Positions 32,737-41,820 of a stretch of 64,000 nt of DNA are shown here, piece after piece (within the stretch, counting starts at the first letter, position 1; the number at the start of each line of letters is the position of its first letter). Location of the stretch: the NCBI GenBank assembly GCA_022843905.1, contig JALHMT010000002.1, positions 205,317-269,316 on the forward strand, read 5' to 3'. The notes beneath the pieces are model-generated. The model had not been told where the DNA came from. It saw only the letters and a list, made by a program, of their open reading frames with translations, and did not search any database. This stretch comes from Rubrivivax sp. GTDB lineage: Bacteria; Pseudomonadota; Gammaproteobacteria; Burkholderiales; Burkholderiaceae_C. Both the position numbers and the translations under genes were made by a program.

Positions 32737-33972
32737 TTGCCTGAACTGCGCCCCGCCGAACCCGACTCCCGCTACGCCTGGCTGCGCCTGATCGCCACCC
32801 TGCTGCTGATGACCATCGGCAGCAGCGCGATGTATGTCGTCTCGGTGGTGCTGCCCGCCGTACAGGCTGACTTCGGCGTGGCGCGTGCCGATGCCTCGAT
32901 GCCGTACACGGCCTTGATGGTCGGCTTCGGCCTGGGCGGGATCCTGATGGGCAAGCTGGCCGACCGCTACGGCGTGATGTCCGTGCTGCTGGTCGGCGCA
33001 GCCGGCCTGGGCAGCGGCTTCGTCGTGGCCAGCCTGTCGGACAGCGTGTGGTCCTTCTCGGTGGTGCACGGCGTGCTGCTGGGCTTGTTCGGCGCCTCGG
33101 CCACCTTCGCGCCGCTGGTGGCCGACACCTCGCTGTGGTTCGTGCGTCGGCGCGGCATCGCGGTGGCCATCTGCGCCAGCGGCAACTACCTGGCCGGGGC
33201 GATCTGGCCGCCCATCGTGCAGCACTATGTCGAGACCGTCGGCTGGCGGCCCACCTACGTCGGCCTGGGCATCTTCTGCGCCGTCAGCATCCCGCTGCTG
33301 GCCATGTTCATGCGGCCGCGGCCGCCGATGGCCGCGCCCGCCGCGCCCAGGCCCGGCGCCGTGGTGGCGTCCGACCGCCCCTTCGGCCTGAGCCTGGCGC
33401 AGGCCCAGGGGCTGCTGTGCATCGCCGCCGTGGCCTGCTGCGTGGCCATGGCCATGCCGCAGGTGCACATCGTGGCCTACTGCAGCGACCTCGGCTTCGG
33501 CGCGGCGCGCGGCGCCGAGATGCTGTCGCTGATGCTGGCCAGCGGCATCGTCAGTCGCCTGGTGTCGGGCTGGATCTGCGACCGCATCGGCGGCCTGCGC
33601 ACGCTGCTGCTGGGCTCGGCGCTGCAGGGCCTGGCGCTGCTGCTGTTCCTGCCCTTCGACTCGCTGGCCTCGCTGTACGTGGTGTCGGCGCTGTTCGGCC
33701 TGTTCCAGGGCGGCATCGTGCCCAGCTACGCCATCATCGTGCGCGAACACTTTCCGCCCAAGGAGGCCGGCGCGCGCGTGGGCACGGTGCTGATGTGCAC
33801 GCTGCTGGGCATGGCGCTGGGCGGCTGGATGTCGGGCAAGGTCTTCGACCTCACCGGCAGCTACGACGCCGCCTTCCTCAACGGCATCGCCTGGAACCTG
33901 CTGAACCTGGCGATCGCCGGCACGCTGCTGTGGCGCAGCACGCGCGGGGCGGGGGCATCGCGCGCTGGGTGA
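32737..33972 (+). CDS. MFS transporter
   Basis: 411-aa major facilitator with twelve predicted segments. The loop-2 motif GKLADRYGVMSVLLVG and the second-half motif SGWICDRIGGLRTLLLG are clear. The substrate is not evident; the shape resembles oxalate/formate- or monocarboxylate-type carriers. The start is TTG with no strong Shine-Dalgarno, so the true N-terminus is uncertain by several residues; no ATG lies before the first membrane segment. Confidence 0.85.
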   Translation: MPELRPAEPDSRYAWLRLIATLLLMTIGSSAMYVVSVVLPAVQADFGVARADASMPYTALMVGFGLGGILMGKLADRYGVMSVLLVGAAGLGSGFVVASLSDSVWSFSVVHGVLLGLFGASATFAPLVADTSLWFVRRRGIAVAICASGNYLAGAIWPPIVQHYVETVGWRPTYVGLGIFCAVSIPLLAMFMRPRPPMAAPAAPRPGAVVASDRPFGLSLAQAQGLLCIAAVACCVAMAMPQVHIVAYCSDLGFGAARGAEMLSLMLASGIVSRLVSGWICDRIGGLRTLLLGSALQGLALLLFLPFDSLASLYVVSALFGLFQGGIVPSYAIIVREHFPPKEAGARVGTVLMCTLLGMALGGWMSGKVFDLTGSYDAAFLNGIAWNLLNLAIAGTLLWRSTRGAGASRAG

Positions 33973-34136
33973 CCTCGTCGATGGGCGACAGTCCATCGCC
34001 TGCCTTGCAGGCACGCGGCGACCGTGTGTTGTCGAACAGACCGATGTCCTGGCAGAGAGCACTCTGACGCCTGTCCGTCCAGGCCCCGAAGGCCAGGGCG
34101 CCCTCCGTCGAACACCCCCTTGCCTGGAAATCCTTC

Positions 34137-34592
34137 ATGACACCGACACGATTCCTGCCGCCTGCCGCCCTGTTGTCCGCCCTGCTGACGCTCTCCACCG
34201 CTTCACCCACCTGGGCCCAGCCCGTCGCTGCCGGCACCCCGGCGGTCGCACCGATCTCGCGGGGCCAGGTCAAGATGGAGCGCGACGAGTTCCTCAAGAG
34301 CCACCGCTGGGACGAAGAGAAGGAAACCTGGGTGCTCAAGAACGGCTTCGAGCCGCCCGTGGGCGTGAGGTCGCGTGCCGAAGTGAAGGCCGCCCGCGAT
34401 GATTTCCTGACGAAGAACCGCTGGGACGCCGCCACCGGCGGCTGGGTGCCGATCAAGGGCGCACCGCGCAGCATGAGCACCATGTCGCGCGCGCAGGTGA
34501 AGTCCGAGACGCGCCAGTTCGTTCGCTCGCACCACTGGGACGAGATCAGCGAGACCTGGGTCGACAACCGCAAACGCGTCAAGCCGATGTGA
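34137..34592 (+). CDS. Exported protein with three tandem ~38-aa repeats
   Basis: I do not recognise a named family. The 151-aa product has a signal peptide (cleavage near TWAQP, about residue 28). The mature part is three repeats of the pattern S-R-x-x-V-K-x-x-R-D-x-F-x-x-x-x-R-W-D-x(4-5)-W-V: SRGQVKMERDEFLKSHRWDE, SRAEVKAARDDFLTKNRWDA and SRAQVKSETRQFVRSHHWDE. Each repeat probably forms a helix followed by a Trp-containing turn. A periplasmic binding or adaptor role is possible. It precedes lpxC by 108 bp. Confidence 0.85.
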   Translation: MTPTRFLPPAALLSALLTLSTASPTWAQPVAAGTPAVAPISRGQVKMERDEFLKSHRWDEEKETWVLKNGFEPPVGVRSRAEVKAARDDFLTKNRWDAATGGWVPIKGAPRSMSTMSRAQVKSETRQFVRSHHWDEISETWVDNRKRVKPM

Positions 34593-34700
34593 GTGGCGAG
34601 GGCCCACGCGCCCTCGCGGACCGACCTCCGCCGGTTCGGGCGACCCGCGGCGATACCCCGCCGGGGTGTGCACCGCCCGCTCTTGGCGGACAATCAGGTC

Positions 34701-35636
34701 ATGATCCAGCAACGCACGATCAAGAGCGTCACCCGCGCCGTCGGCGTGGGCGTGCACAGTGGCCAGAAGGTCGAGCTCACGCTGCGTCCGGCGCCTGCCG
34801 ACCACGGCATCGCCTTCCGGCGGATCGACCTGCCGCTGCCGGTGGACATCCCCGTCACGCCCGAGGCGGTCAGCGACACCCGCATGGCCACCACCATCAG
34901 CCCCGGCGGCGACCCCGGCGGCCCCAAGGTGCAGACCATCGAGCACCTGCTGTCGGCCTGCGCCGGCCTGGGGCTCGACAACCTCATCGTCGACATCACG
35001 GCCGAGGAAGTGCCCATCCTCGACGGCTCGGCCGCCAGCTTCGTGTTCCTGCTGCAGAGTGCGGGCATCGAGCTGCAGAAGGCGCCCAAGCGCTTCCTGC
35101 GGGTGAAGAAGACCGTCGAGCTGCGCGAGGGCGAAGGCGCTTCGCTGAAGTGGGCGAGGCTGGAGCCCTACCACGGCTACAAGCTGAGCTTCGAGATCGA
35201 GTTCAACCACCCGGCGCTCGATGCCACCGGGCAGCAGGTGAGCTTCGATTTCAGCTCGGGCCAGTACCGGCGCGACATCGCCCGCGCGCGCACCTTCGGC
35301 TTCACCAAGGACGTGGAGATGATGCGTTCGCGCGGCCTGGGCCTGGGCGGCAACATGGACAACGTCATCGTCATCGACGACTACCGCGTGCTCAACAGCG
35401 ACGGCCTGCGCTACGACGATGAATTCGTGAAGCACAAGATCCTCGACGCCATCGGCGACATGCACGTGCTGGGCAAGCCGCTGCTGGCCAGCTACACGGC
35501 GTTCAAGGGCGGGCACGCGCTGAACAACCGGCTGCTGCGCAAGCTGCTGGCCGATGCCTCGGCCTGGGAAGTCGTGAGCTTCGAACGCGATGCCGAGGCC
35601 CCTGCCGGCTTCGGTGCAGTGGCGCCGGCATGGTAG
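34701..35636 (+). CDS. lpxC: UDP-3-O-acyl-N-acetylglucosamine deacetylase LpxC
   Basis: Zn-dependent deacetylase that commits UDP-GlcNAc to lipid A synthesis. 311 aa, standard length. Zn ligands H82 (TIEHLLSA), H245 and D249 ([10 protein letters not shown]), and the catalytic His272 (KGGHALNN) are all intact, as is the N-terminal [20 protein letters not shown]. It usually ends the division/cell-wall cluster after ftsZ; here the upstream neighbour is the triple-repeat exported protein, not ftsZ. Confidence 0.97.
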   Translation: MIQQRTIKSVTRAVGVGVHSGQKVELTLRPAPADHGIAFRRIDLPLPVDIPVTPEAVSDTRMATTISPGGDPGGPKVQTIEHLLSACAGLGLDNLIVDITAEEVPILDGSAASFVFLLQSAGIELQKAPKRFLRVKKTVELREGEGASLKWARLEPYHGYKLSFEIEFNHPALDATGQQVSFDFSSGQYRRDIARARTFGFTKDVEMMRSRGLGLGGNMDNVIVIDDYRVLNSDGLRYDDEFVKHKILDAIGDMHVLGKPLLASYTAFKGGHALNNRLLRKLLADASAWEVVSFERDAEAPAGFGAVAPAW

Positions 35637-35664
35637 ACAGGGTGCGCATCACCGCAGGTCGACC

Positions 35665-35850
35665 ATGCTGATCGCCCGTCTCGTCTTCGGTCTGCTGCTG
35701 CTGGCCGGCGTGCTGTGCTTTGCGATGTACATCGGCACCAGCCAGGTGGTGTGGCGTCAGCGCGGGCTGATCATCCTCAAGTGGACCATCCTGGCCGCGC
35801 TGGGCTTCTTCGCGGTGCTCATCCTCGAGCGTCTGGCGCTGGCGCTGTGA
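35665..35850 (+). CDS. Small two-helix membrane protein
   Basis: 61-aa hypothetical inner-membrane protein with two hydrophobic helices (about residues 5-22 and 37-55) joined by a short loop with QVVWRQRG. It starts 28 bp after lpxC and may be co-transcribed. Its 3' end overlaps the convergent dienelactone hydrolase gene by 32 bp. No function assigned. Confidence 0.65.
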   Translation: MLIARLVFGLLLLAGVLCFAMYIGTSQVVWRQRGLIILKWTILAALGFFAVLILERLALAL

Positions 35851-36589
35851 AGTAGCCCGGGTCCGGCAGCGCCGGGCGCGACTGGAACAGGTGGCTGGCG
35901 AAGAACCCCAGCGTGCGAGCATGGGCCAGCGCCGCGGCTTCGGCCTGATAGCTGCCGCGTTCCCAGCAATTGAAGCCGTGCGCCGTGCCGCCGTAGACGT
36001 GCACTTCGGCGGGCTTGCCGGCGAAAGCCTGGCGCACGCGCTCGACCGCGTCGAGCGGGATGTGGTCGTCGTTCTCGGCGTAGTGGAACATCATCGGGCA
36101 GCCCACGCCGCTGGCCAGGTGCAGCTGGTCGTGGATGCCGCCGCCGTAGAAGGCCACCGCGGCGTCCAGTTCGGTCAGCGCTGCGGCCATGTAGGCCAGT
36201 CGACCCCCCATGCAGAAACCGAAGGCGCCGATGCGGTGCGCAGCGGTCTGCGACATGTCGCGCAGCGTGTCGACCGCTGCGCGCAGGTCCAGCATCATCT
36301 GTTCGGGCTTGAGGCCGCCGGCCAGTCCGATGCCGCGCTGGCGGTCGGCCGCGGTGTAGCCGAGTTCGATGCGCGGCGCCTGGCGCCAGAAGATGTCGGG
36401 CGCCAGCACCACGAAGCCGTCCAGCGCGTACTGTTCGGCCACCGCACGGATGTGCGCGTTGACGCCGAAGATCTCCTGGAACAGCACCAGCCCGGGCCCG
36501 TGGCCGGCCGGCGGCAGCGCGACGTAGGCGTCGAAGGCGCCGCCGCTGCTGGGCACGCTGATCCATTGGGTGTCGATCGGGATGCTCAT
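35819..36589 (-). CDS. Dienelactone hydrolase family protein
   Basis: 256-aa alpha/beta-hydrolase of the dienelactone hydrolase family, which cleaves cyclic lactones or related esters with a Cys-Asp-His triad. The nucleophile Cys is in GAFGFCMGGRLAY; Asp lies in YAENDDHIPLD and His in YGGTAHGFNCWERGSY. The early ...LFQEIFGVNAHIRAVAE segment is also characteristic. The gene lies 19 bp downstream of ruvC. Its role beside ruvC is not obvious; housekeeping detoxification is likely. Confidence 0.9.
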   Translation of the reverse strand: MSIPIDTQWISVPSSGGAFDAYVALPPAGHGPGLVLFQEIFGVNAHIRAVAEQYALDGFVVLAPDIFWRQAPRIELGYTAADRQRGIGLAGGLKPEQMMLDLRAAVDTLRDMSQTAAHRIGAFGFCMGGRLAYMAAALTELDAAVAFYGGGIHDQLHLASGVGCPMMFHYAENDDHIPLDAVERVRQAFAGKPAEVHVYGGTAHGFNCWERGSYQAEAAALAHARTLGFFASHLFQSRPALPDPGYFTAPAPDARG

Positions 36590-36608
36590 GGGTGTCCGTG
36601 CGTTGGGT

Positions 36609-37157
36609 TCAGAGGATGCGGCCCTTGCGGTACTGCGTGTGCTGTCGGCGGTTCAAGGGCGTGGCCCGGGCCGCTGCCGCGAGCGAGTGTGCCGCATGCG
36701 CGTGGGAGATGGCCAGCCCCAGCGCGTCGGCGGCGTCCTTGCCCGGCAGCGAAGGCAGCTTGAGCAGCCGCTTGACCATCTCCTGCACCTGCGCCTTGTT
36801 GGCCAGGCCATGGCCGACGATGGCCTTCTTCATCTGCAGCGCGGTGTACTCGGTGACGGCCAGCCCGCCGCTGACCAGCGAAGCCAGCGCCGCACCGCGC
36901 GCCTGGCCCAGCAGCAGCGTGCTCTGCGGGTTGACGTTGACGAAGACGATCTCGACCGAGGCGCAGGCTGGCTGGTAGCGGTCGACCACCTCGCGCACGC
37001 CGTCGAAGATGATCTTCAGCCGCAGCGGCAGGTCGCCACGCGGCGCTTCCAGCGTGCTGATGGTGCCGCTGGCCACGTAGGCCAGTCGATGCCCATCGGC
37101 TTCGATGACGCCGAAGCCGGTCTTCTGAAGGCCCGGATCGATGCCGAGGATTCTCAT
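36609..37157 (-). CDS. ruvC: Holliday junction resolvase RuvC
   Basis: Endonuclease that resolves Holliday junctions made by RuvAB. 182 aa from [10 protein letters not shown]. All four acidic catalytic residues are present: D7, E69, D141 and D144 ([10 protein letters not shown]). ruvA and ruvB are not adjacent. The start is chosen at the family N-terminus; longer in-frame extensions run into a hairpin-rich intergenic repeat. Confidence 0.96.
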   Translation of the reverse strand: MRILGIDPGLQKTGFGVIEADGHRLAYVASGTISTLEAPRGDLPLRLKIIFDGVREVVDRYQPACASVEIVFVNVNPQSTLLLGQARGAALASLVSGGLAVTEYTALQMKKAIVGHGLANKAQVQEMVKRLLKLPSLPGKDAADALGLAISHAHAAHSLAAAARATPLNRRQHTQYRKGRIL

Positions 37158-37259
37158 GATCGACGGAGGAGTGGAATAGCCATGGAACCGAGCCCAACGC
37201 ATGAACCCAAAGACATCAAGCGGAAGCCGCAGACGGGCTTTGCCTGGCTGCTGGCTTCG

Positions 37260-37368
37260 CCCCCTTGAGGGGGCCGAGGCCGGACACGACAGGTCCGGTG
37301 GACCTGCCGTGCCTGCCGAGGAGCCTGGCCGTTGGCCAGGCGCGGCCAGCAAGGTGCGCCGAAGGCGC
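37260..37368. repeat. Hairpin-rich intergenic element (four perfect stem-loops)
   Basis: Between the cdsA-like stop and the ruvC start four perfect inverted repeats follow one another: CCCCC-TTGA-GGGGG (37260-37273), AGGTCC-N3-GGACCT (37291-37305), GCCTGGCC-N3-GGCCAGGC (37323-37341) and GCGCC-GAA-GGCGC (37356-37368). The block resembles the mosaic intergenic repeats common in Burkholderiales genomes and may act as a terminator or RNA stabiliser. No gene is visible in it. Confidence 0.7.
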
Positions 37369-37380
37369 TTCGGGGGTGGG

Positions 37381-38355
37381 TCATGCTCTGTACTGGAAAT
37401 ACCAGCGCACCGAGTGGAAGAACACCGGTGCGGCGAAACACAGCGGCGCGACGCGGTCGAGCAGGCCCACGGCGCCGGTGATCGAAGGGCTGTTGCCCCA
37501 GTAGCGCACACCGGCGTCCCGCTTCAGGGCCTTCATGACGAATTCTCCCAGCGTGCCGGCACCTGCGGCGATGAAGGCCATGGCCAGCGCCTGCGGTGCC
37601 TTGAAGGGCGTGATCCAGTACAGCGCCGCGCCCACGAAGGCCGCGAACAAGACGCCGATGGCCCAGGCGCGCAGCGAGAACGAGCGGTCGATGTGCCGCG
37701 CCAGCGGACGCCTGCGCAGCCAGCGGCTGGCGGCCTCCTGGGCGATCTGCGCCGAGGCCGCCACCATCACCAGGAAGAACACCAGGAAGGCGCCGCGGCC
37801 CTCGTAGTTCGGAAACTCCAGCAGCAGCAGTGCCGGCGCGTGGCTGAGGCCGTAGACGCAGACCATGATGCCCCACTGGATCTTGGCGTTGCGTTCCAGG
37901 AAGCGCTCGGGATCGCCGGCCAGTGCGCTGACCACCGGGATGGCCAGGAAGACGTAGACGGGGATGAAGACGGTGAAGAAGTCGAACCAGCGCCCGCCGA
38001 CGATCACGTACTGCATCGGCAGCACGACGAAGAAGGCCAGGATCAGGCTGCGGTGGTCGCTGCGCCGCGTGTGCGCCAGCGTGATGAACTCGCGCAGCGC
38101 CAGGAAGGAGATCACCGCGAAGAGCAGCATCGCGCCGCCGGCGCCTGCCACCCACGACAGCCAGAACACCACCGCGCCGACCCACACCGCGCCCAGTTCG
38201 CGCTTCATGCGCTGCAGGCGGTCCGAGCCTTCTTCGTCGCCGCGCCTCAGCGACAGCAGGATGGCCACCGCAGTGACCACGAGCAGCAGCCCGAACAGCA
38301 CGACGAAGAGCAGGGCGACCTGCTCGCTCACCGTGAGGTCGCGAAGGCGGCTCAT
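37381..38355 (-). CDS. CdsA-like phosphatidate cytidylyltransferase
   Basis: 324-aa membrane protein with about eight helices, of the CdsA family (PA + CTP to CDP-diacylglycerol). The C-terminal signature is present only in outline: [30 protein letters not shown]. The usual K-D and H-G-G-x-x-D-R-x-D residues are altered, with Asp-Arg kept but the following Asp lost. This resembles the YnbB branch rather than housekeeping CdsA. It overlaps plsC by ATGA and closes a plsY-plsC-cdsA series. Activity is therefore less sure than family. Confidence 0.8.
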   Translation of the reverse strand: MSRLRDLTVSEQVALLFVVLFGLLLVVTAVAILLSLRRGDEEGSDRLQRMKRELGAVWVGAVVFWLSWVAGAGGAMLLFAVISFLALREFITLAHTRRSDHRSLILAFFVVLPMQYVIVGGRWFDFFTVFIPVYVFLAIPVVSALAGDPERFLERNAKIQWGIMVCVYGLSHAPALLLLEFPNYEGRGAFLVFFLVMVAASAQIAQEAASRWLRRRPLARHIDRSFSLRAWAIGVLFAAFVGAALYWITPFKAPQALAMAFIAAGAGTLGEFVMKALKRDAGVRYWGNSPSITGAVGLLDRVAPLCFAAPVFFHSVRWYFQYRA

Positions 38356-38972
38356 GGGGAGAGGGGCCGCAGTTCGACCACGGCCCGACGCGCGCGGTCG
38401 AGGAAGTGCCGCTTGTCCTCGCCCGGCTGCAACTGCAGCGGCGTGCCGAAGGTGGCCGTGCACAGGATGGGCACAGGCACCACCTCGCCCTTGGGCATCA
38501 CGCGCTGCACGTTGTCGATCCACACCGGCACCAGCGTCACTTCGGGGAACTGCTCGGCCAGGTGGTACAGGCCGCTCTTGAAGGCCTGCGGCTCACCCTT
38601 GTTGCTGCGCGTGCCCTCGGGGAAGATGACCAGCGAGTCGCCGTGGCCCAGCGCCTCGACCAGCGGTTCCAGCGGGTCCTGGTCGGCGGTACGCTGGCGG
38701 CTGACGTAGACGGCGTTGAAGACCTCGCGCGTGATCCAGTGCTTGAAGGGCGTGGCGGTCCAGTAGTCGCGTGCGGCGATGGGCCGCGTCACGGCGCGCA
38801 ACTCGCGCGGCAGCGCCGCCCAGATCAGCACCCAGTCGAGGTGGCTCTGGTGGTTGGCGAAGTAGATGCGCTGCTCGGCCTTCGGCGGGCAGCCCTTCCA
38901 GTGGCCCTGGGCGCCCGTCACCAGGCGCGCGATGAAGGCCAGCAGCAGGCCCATGGCCTCGGCGCGCGTCAT
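38352..38972 (-). CDS. 1-acyl-sn-glycerol-3-phosphate acyltransferase (PlsC-like)
   Basis: 206-aa acyltransferase of the PlsC family that acylates lysophosphatidate to phosphatidate on the inner membrane. The catalytic H-x4-D is in FANHQSHLDWVL, and the substrate-binding block is SLVIFPEGTRSNKGEP; VPVWIDNVQRVMP is the third block. A hydrophobic helix opens the protein. It lies between the thioredoxin-fold gene and the CdsA-like gene, overlapping the latter, which suits sequential steps. Confidence 0.88.
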   Translation of the reverse strand: MTRAEAMGLLLAFIARLVTGAQGHWKGCPPKAEQRIYFANHQSHLDWVLIWAALPRELRAVTRPIAARDYWTATPFKHWITREVFNAVYVSRQRTADQDPLEPLVEALGHGDSLVIFPEGTRSNKGEPQAFKSGLYHLAEQFPEVTLVPVWIDNVQRVMPKGEVVPVPILCTATFGTPLQLQPGEDKRHFLDRARRAVVELRPLSP

Positions 38973-38999
38973 CGGCGGGCGCGGCGGGCGGGCAGGGGC

Positions 39000-39374
39000 T
39001 CAGGCCGGACGCTGCAGGTGATCACGCAGGCGCTGCGGGCTGAAACCCACCAGAAGCCGGCCACGCACCAGGAACACCGGCGTGCCGGGCGCGCCGGTGG
39101 CCGCCATGTCGCGCGCGCAGGCGGCATCACGTTCGATGATGCATTCGCTGAAGGCCACCTCGTGCTGCTGCAGCCACTGGCGCGCCACCAGGCAGATGCT
39201 GCAGGTCTCGGACGACAGCATGCGGATGTCGCCGGGTGCCGCCAGGCGCGCCACCTCGGTGCCGACCTGCGCCTTCGCGTGCCGCGCCCACCACTGCGTG
39301 GCGCCGGCCACCACCAGCACCAGTACGGCCAGGCCGACCAGCGAGCGCCGTGAGGGTGCCGGGGTGTCGGACAC
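39000..39374 (-). CDS. Membrane-anchored glutaredoxin/thioredoxin-fold protein
   Basis: 124-aa protein with a single N-terminal membrane segment (about residues 12-28) and a thioredoxin-like domain with a CSIC active-site pair (MLSSETCSICLVARQWLQ). The cis-Pro comes in GAPGTPVFLVRG and the end is LVGFSPQRLRDHLQ, the glutaredoxin pattern. It faces the periplasm if the signal anchor is not cleaved. The substrate is unknown; its place between RidA and PlsC does not explain it. Confidence 0.8.
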   Translation of the reverse strand: MSDTPAPSRRSLVGLAVLVLVVAGATQWWARHAKAQVGTEVARLAAPGDIRMLSSETCSICLVARQWLQQHEVAFSECIIERDAACARDMAATGAPGTPVFLVRGRLLVGFSPQRLRDHLQRPA

Positions 39375-39386
39375 GGCCTTGTCCGC

Positions 39387-39731
39387 TCAGACCGCTGCGG
39401 TGACGACCATCTCGACCTTCCACTCCGGCTTGGCCAGCCTGGCCACCACCGTGGCGCGCGCCGGGGCGTGGCCTGCGGGCAGCCAGGCTTCCCACAGGGC
39501 GTTCATGGCGGGGAAATCGGCCAGGTCGGTGATGAAGATCTGCACCATCAGCAGCTTGCTCTTGTCGCTGCCGGCGCGCGCCAGCAGCGCGTCGATGGCG
39601 GCCAGCACCTGCTTCGTCTGGCCCGCCATGTCCTGCGAGCCGTCGGCCGCGACCTGGCCGGCCAGGTAGCAGGTGCCGTTGTGAACCGTCATCTCCGACA
39701 GGCGGGCGCCGGCATCGAAACGCTGAACCAT
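39387..39731 (-). CDS. RidA-family enamine/imine deaminase
   Basis: 114-aa YjgF/YER057c/UK114 (RidA) protein that hydrolyses reactive 2-aminoacrylate-type enamines. Conserved parts are CYLAGQVAADG, QTKQVLAAIDALLARAGSDK, and ATVVARLAKPEWKVEMVVTA. The catalytic Arg of classical RidA (the R of the PxxRAxV motif) is present in HAPARATVV. It starts within the plsY stop (TGATG). Confidence 0.88.
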   Translation of the reverse strand: MVQRFDAGARLSEMTVHNGTCYLAGQVAADGSQDMAGQTKQVLAAIDALLARAGSDKSKLLMVQIFITDLADFPAMNALWEAWLPAGHAPARATVVARLAKPEWKVEMVVTAAV

Positions 39732-40450
39732 CACTTGTGTCCTTTCTTGTGGCCGCGCTGCGGCGCATGGGGTTTGTCTTGTCGATGGGATTTGTCGGAA
39801 GGGGCGGCCCGGGCGGTCTGACCGACCGGCATCGCATCCGCGGCCTTCTGGCCGAGCCTGGATTCCTTGCCGGCGATGAGCTTGCGGATGTTGCCTTCGT
39901 GGCGCCACACCAGCAGCAGGCTCATGGCGACGATGGCCACGAAGCTCGGCTCGATGCCCCAGATGAGCATCTGGTAGAAGGGCGCGAACAGTGCGGCGAC
40001 GATGGACGCCAGCGATGAATAGCGGAAGAAGGCCGCGATGAGGGCCCAGCTCAGCAGCGTCGCCAGCCCCAGCGCCGGGTTGATGGCCATCAGCACACCG
40101 GCCGCCGTGGCCACGCCCTTGCCGCCCTGGAAGCGGAAGAACACCGGCCACAGGTGGCCGACGAAGGCGGCCAGGCCGACGAAGGCCGCGGTGCCTTCGC
40201 CCAGGCCGAATCGCGGACCATAGATGAGCACCAGCAGCACCGGCACATAGCCCTTCAGCGCATCGAGCGCCAGCGTCAGCACGGCGGCAGGCCGGCTGCC
40301 CGAGCGCAGCACGTTGGTGGCGCCGGGGTTGCCCGAGCCATAGCTGCGCGGATCGGCCAGGCCCATCACGCGGCTGACGATGACGGCGAAGGACAAGGAG
40401 CCGATCAGGTACCCGGCCAACATGGCCAGGGCGCTGTACAGGAGGGTCAT
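39731..40450 (-). CDS. plsY: Acyl-phosphate:glycerol-3-phosphate acyltransferase PlsY
   Basis: 239-aa inner-membrane acyltransferase that makes lysophosphatidate from acyl phosphate. The three PlsY motifs are visible: GSGNPGATNVLR, the FRFQGGKGVAT block and the C-terminal VWRHEGNIRKLIAGKESRLG. About five membrane segments. The first ~205 residues match the usual length; a tail rich in Lys, His, Arg and Pro (ending GHKKGHK) is extra. The start MTLLYSAL was chosen; the upstream in-frame part is a poor match. Confidence 0.93.
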   Translation of the reverse strand: MTLLYSALAMLAGYLIGSLSFAVIVSRVMGLADPRSYGSGNPGATNVLRSGSRPAAVLTLALDALKGYVPVLLVLIYGPRFGLGEGTAAFVGLAAFVGHLWPVFFRFQGGKGVATAAGVLMAINPALGLATLLSWALIAAFFRYSSLASIVAALFAPFYQMLIWGIEPSFVAIVAMSLLLVWRHEGNIRKLIAGKESRLGQKAADAMPVGQTARAAPSDKSHRQDKPHAPQRGHKKGHK

Positions 40451-40509
40451 GGAGAGGGCTGGTCGTGACCACCGCGCCGCGCGCGTGGTGCAGTAGGGGA
40501 CCGTGGAGT

Positions 40510-41820
40510 TTACGACGCGAGTGGCAGCGTGATGGTGGCCTGCAGCCCCGGCGAGGCGTTGCGCAGCGTCAGGCGGCCACCGTGCGCAGCCGCGACGAGT
40601 TTGCAAAGGTGCAGGCCCAGGCCGACGCCGCCGCTGTCGCGGCCGCGTGCCGCATCGGGCCTGTAGAAGGCCTCGGCCAGGCGAGGCAGGTGCTGCGCAG
40701 CCACGCCCGGGCCGTGGTCGCGCACGCTGATGAGCAGCTCCCGGCCCTCTCGCCGAAGGGCCACCACGGGCGGCGGTGTGGCCGGGCCGTGGCGCAGGGC
40801 GTTGCCGATCAGGTTGCGCAGGGCCAGGCGGATGCGCACCGGATCGACCTCGATGCGGGCCGGTGCATCGTCCAGCTGCAGGTCCAGCGCTCGCCCGACG
40901 AACTCATCGGCGCAGAGCGCGCGCACCAGCGCTGCGAGGTCGCAGGGCTCGGGCTGCAGAGCGGCATGGCCGGCGGCCAGGCGCTCGCTTTCCAGCAGGT
41001 CGGTGATGAGGTCGCGCATCAGCCCCAGGTCGCGCAGCAGGGCGTCGCGCTGCGGGCTGTCGTCCAGCAGCTCGGTATGGAGCCGCGCGCGCGTGAGCGG
41101 CGAACGCAGCTCGTGGCTGATGGCCAGCAGCAGCCCGCGCTTGGCTTCCAGCCGGTCCTGCAGTCCGGCTGCCATGGTGTTGACCTGCGCCGCCAGGTCG
41201 CCCAGTTCGTCGTTGCGGCGCAGCGGGATGGGCGTGGCGAAGTCGCCCTGGCCGTAACGCAGCGCGCCGGCGCGGATGTCGTCCAGCGGCCTGAACAGCC
41301 GGCGTACCGTCAGGTAGCCGGCAGCCGTCACCGCCAGCAGCAGCGCCAGCGTGATCCAGCCGATCTGCCGCGGACGCTGCGGCCCGCTCGTCTCGCCGAT
41401 CCTGAAGGTGATCTGGTGACCGTCGGCCAGCGTGCGGCGCAGCAGCCAGTCGCCGTCCTTGTCCTGTTCGGTGTCGTCCGGCTTGTAGCGGTGCCTGTCG
41501 CGCCAGGCCGGGTGCTCGGGGTGCGAGTCGAAGCGCACCACCGGGCCTTCGATGTGGATGGCGATGGGCAGCCTGTCGGCCAGGGCCTGTGCGCGCGCCG
41601 GATCGGGCGGGGTGCCGATGTCCAGCGCCAGGCGGTCGACGTAGTCGGCCACCATGGGGCGGATCAACGCGGTCCAGGAGCCCGACAAGGCGCGCTGCAT
41701 GCCACCGAGGAAGACGATCGCCAGCAGCAGTGCCAGCACCAGGAACAGGCCGAGCAGCCGCAAACCGAGCGAACGCCGCCAGCCGGCGAAGCGGCCCGGC
41801 GGCGAAAGGCTGGTGCTCAC
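40510..41820 (-). CDS. CpxA-like sensor histidine kinase
   Basis: 436-aa membrane sensor kinase. First membrane helix about residues 18-40, periplasmic loop to about 155, second helix 155-170, then a HAMP domain, a dimerisation helix with the phosphoaccepting H236 in AISHELRSPLTRAR, and a Bergerat ATPase domain (NLIGNALRHG, RDHGPGV, GVGLGLHLCKLV). It overlaps the response regulator by ATGA. Upstream in the same operon is a periplasmic CpxP/Spy-type protein, so it likely senses envelope stress. Confidence 0.9.
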   Translation of the reverse strand: MSTSLSPPGRFAGWRRSLGLRLLGLFLVLALLLAIVFLGGMQRALSGSWTALIRPMVADYVDRLALDIGTPPDPARAQALADRLPIAIHIEGPVVRFDSHPEHPAWRDRHRYKPDDTEQDKDGDWLLRRTLADGHQITFRIGETSGPQRPRQIGWITLALLLAVTAAGYLTVRRLFRPLDDIRAGALRYGQGDFATPIPLRRNDELGDLAAQVNTMAAGLQDRLEAKRGLLLAISHELRSPLTRARLHTELLDDSPQRDALLRDLGLMRDLITDLLESERLAAGHAALQPEPCDLAALVRALCADEFVGRALDLQLDDAPARIEVDPVRIRLALRNLIGNALRHGPATPPPVVALRREGRELLISVRDHGPGVAAQHLPRLAEAFYRPDAARGRDSGGVGLGLHLCKLVAAAHGGRLTLRNASPGLQATITLPLAS

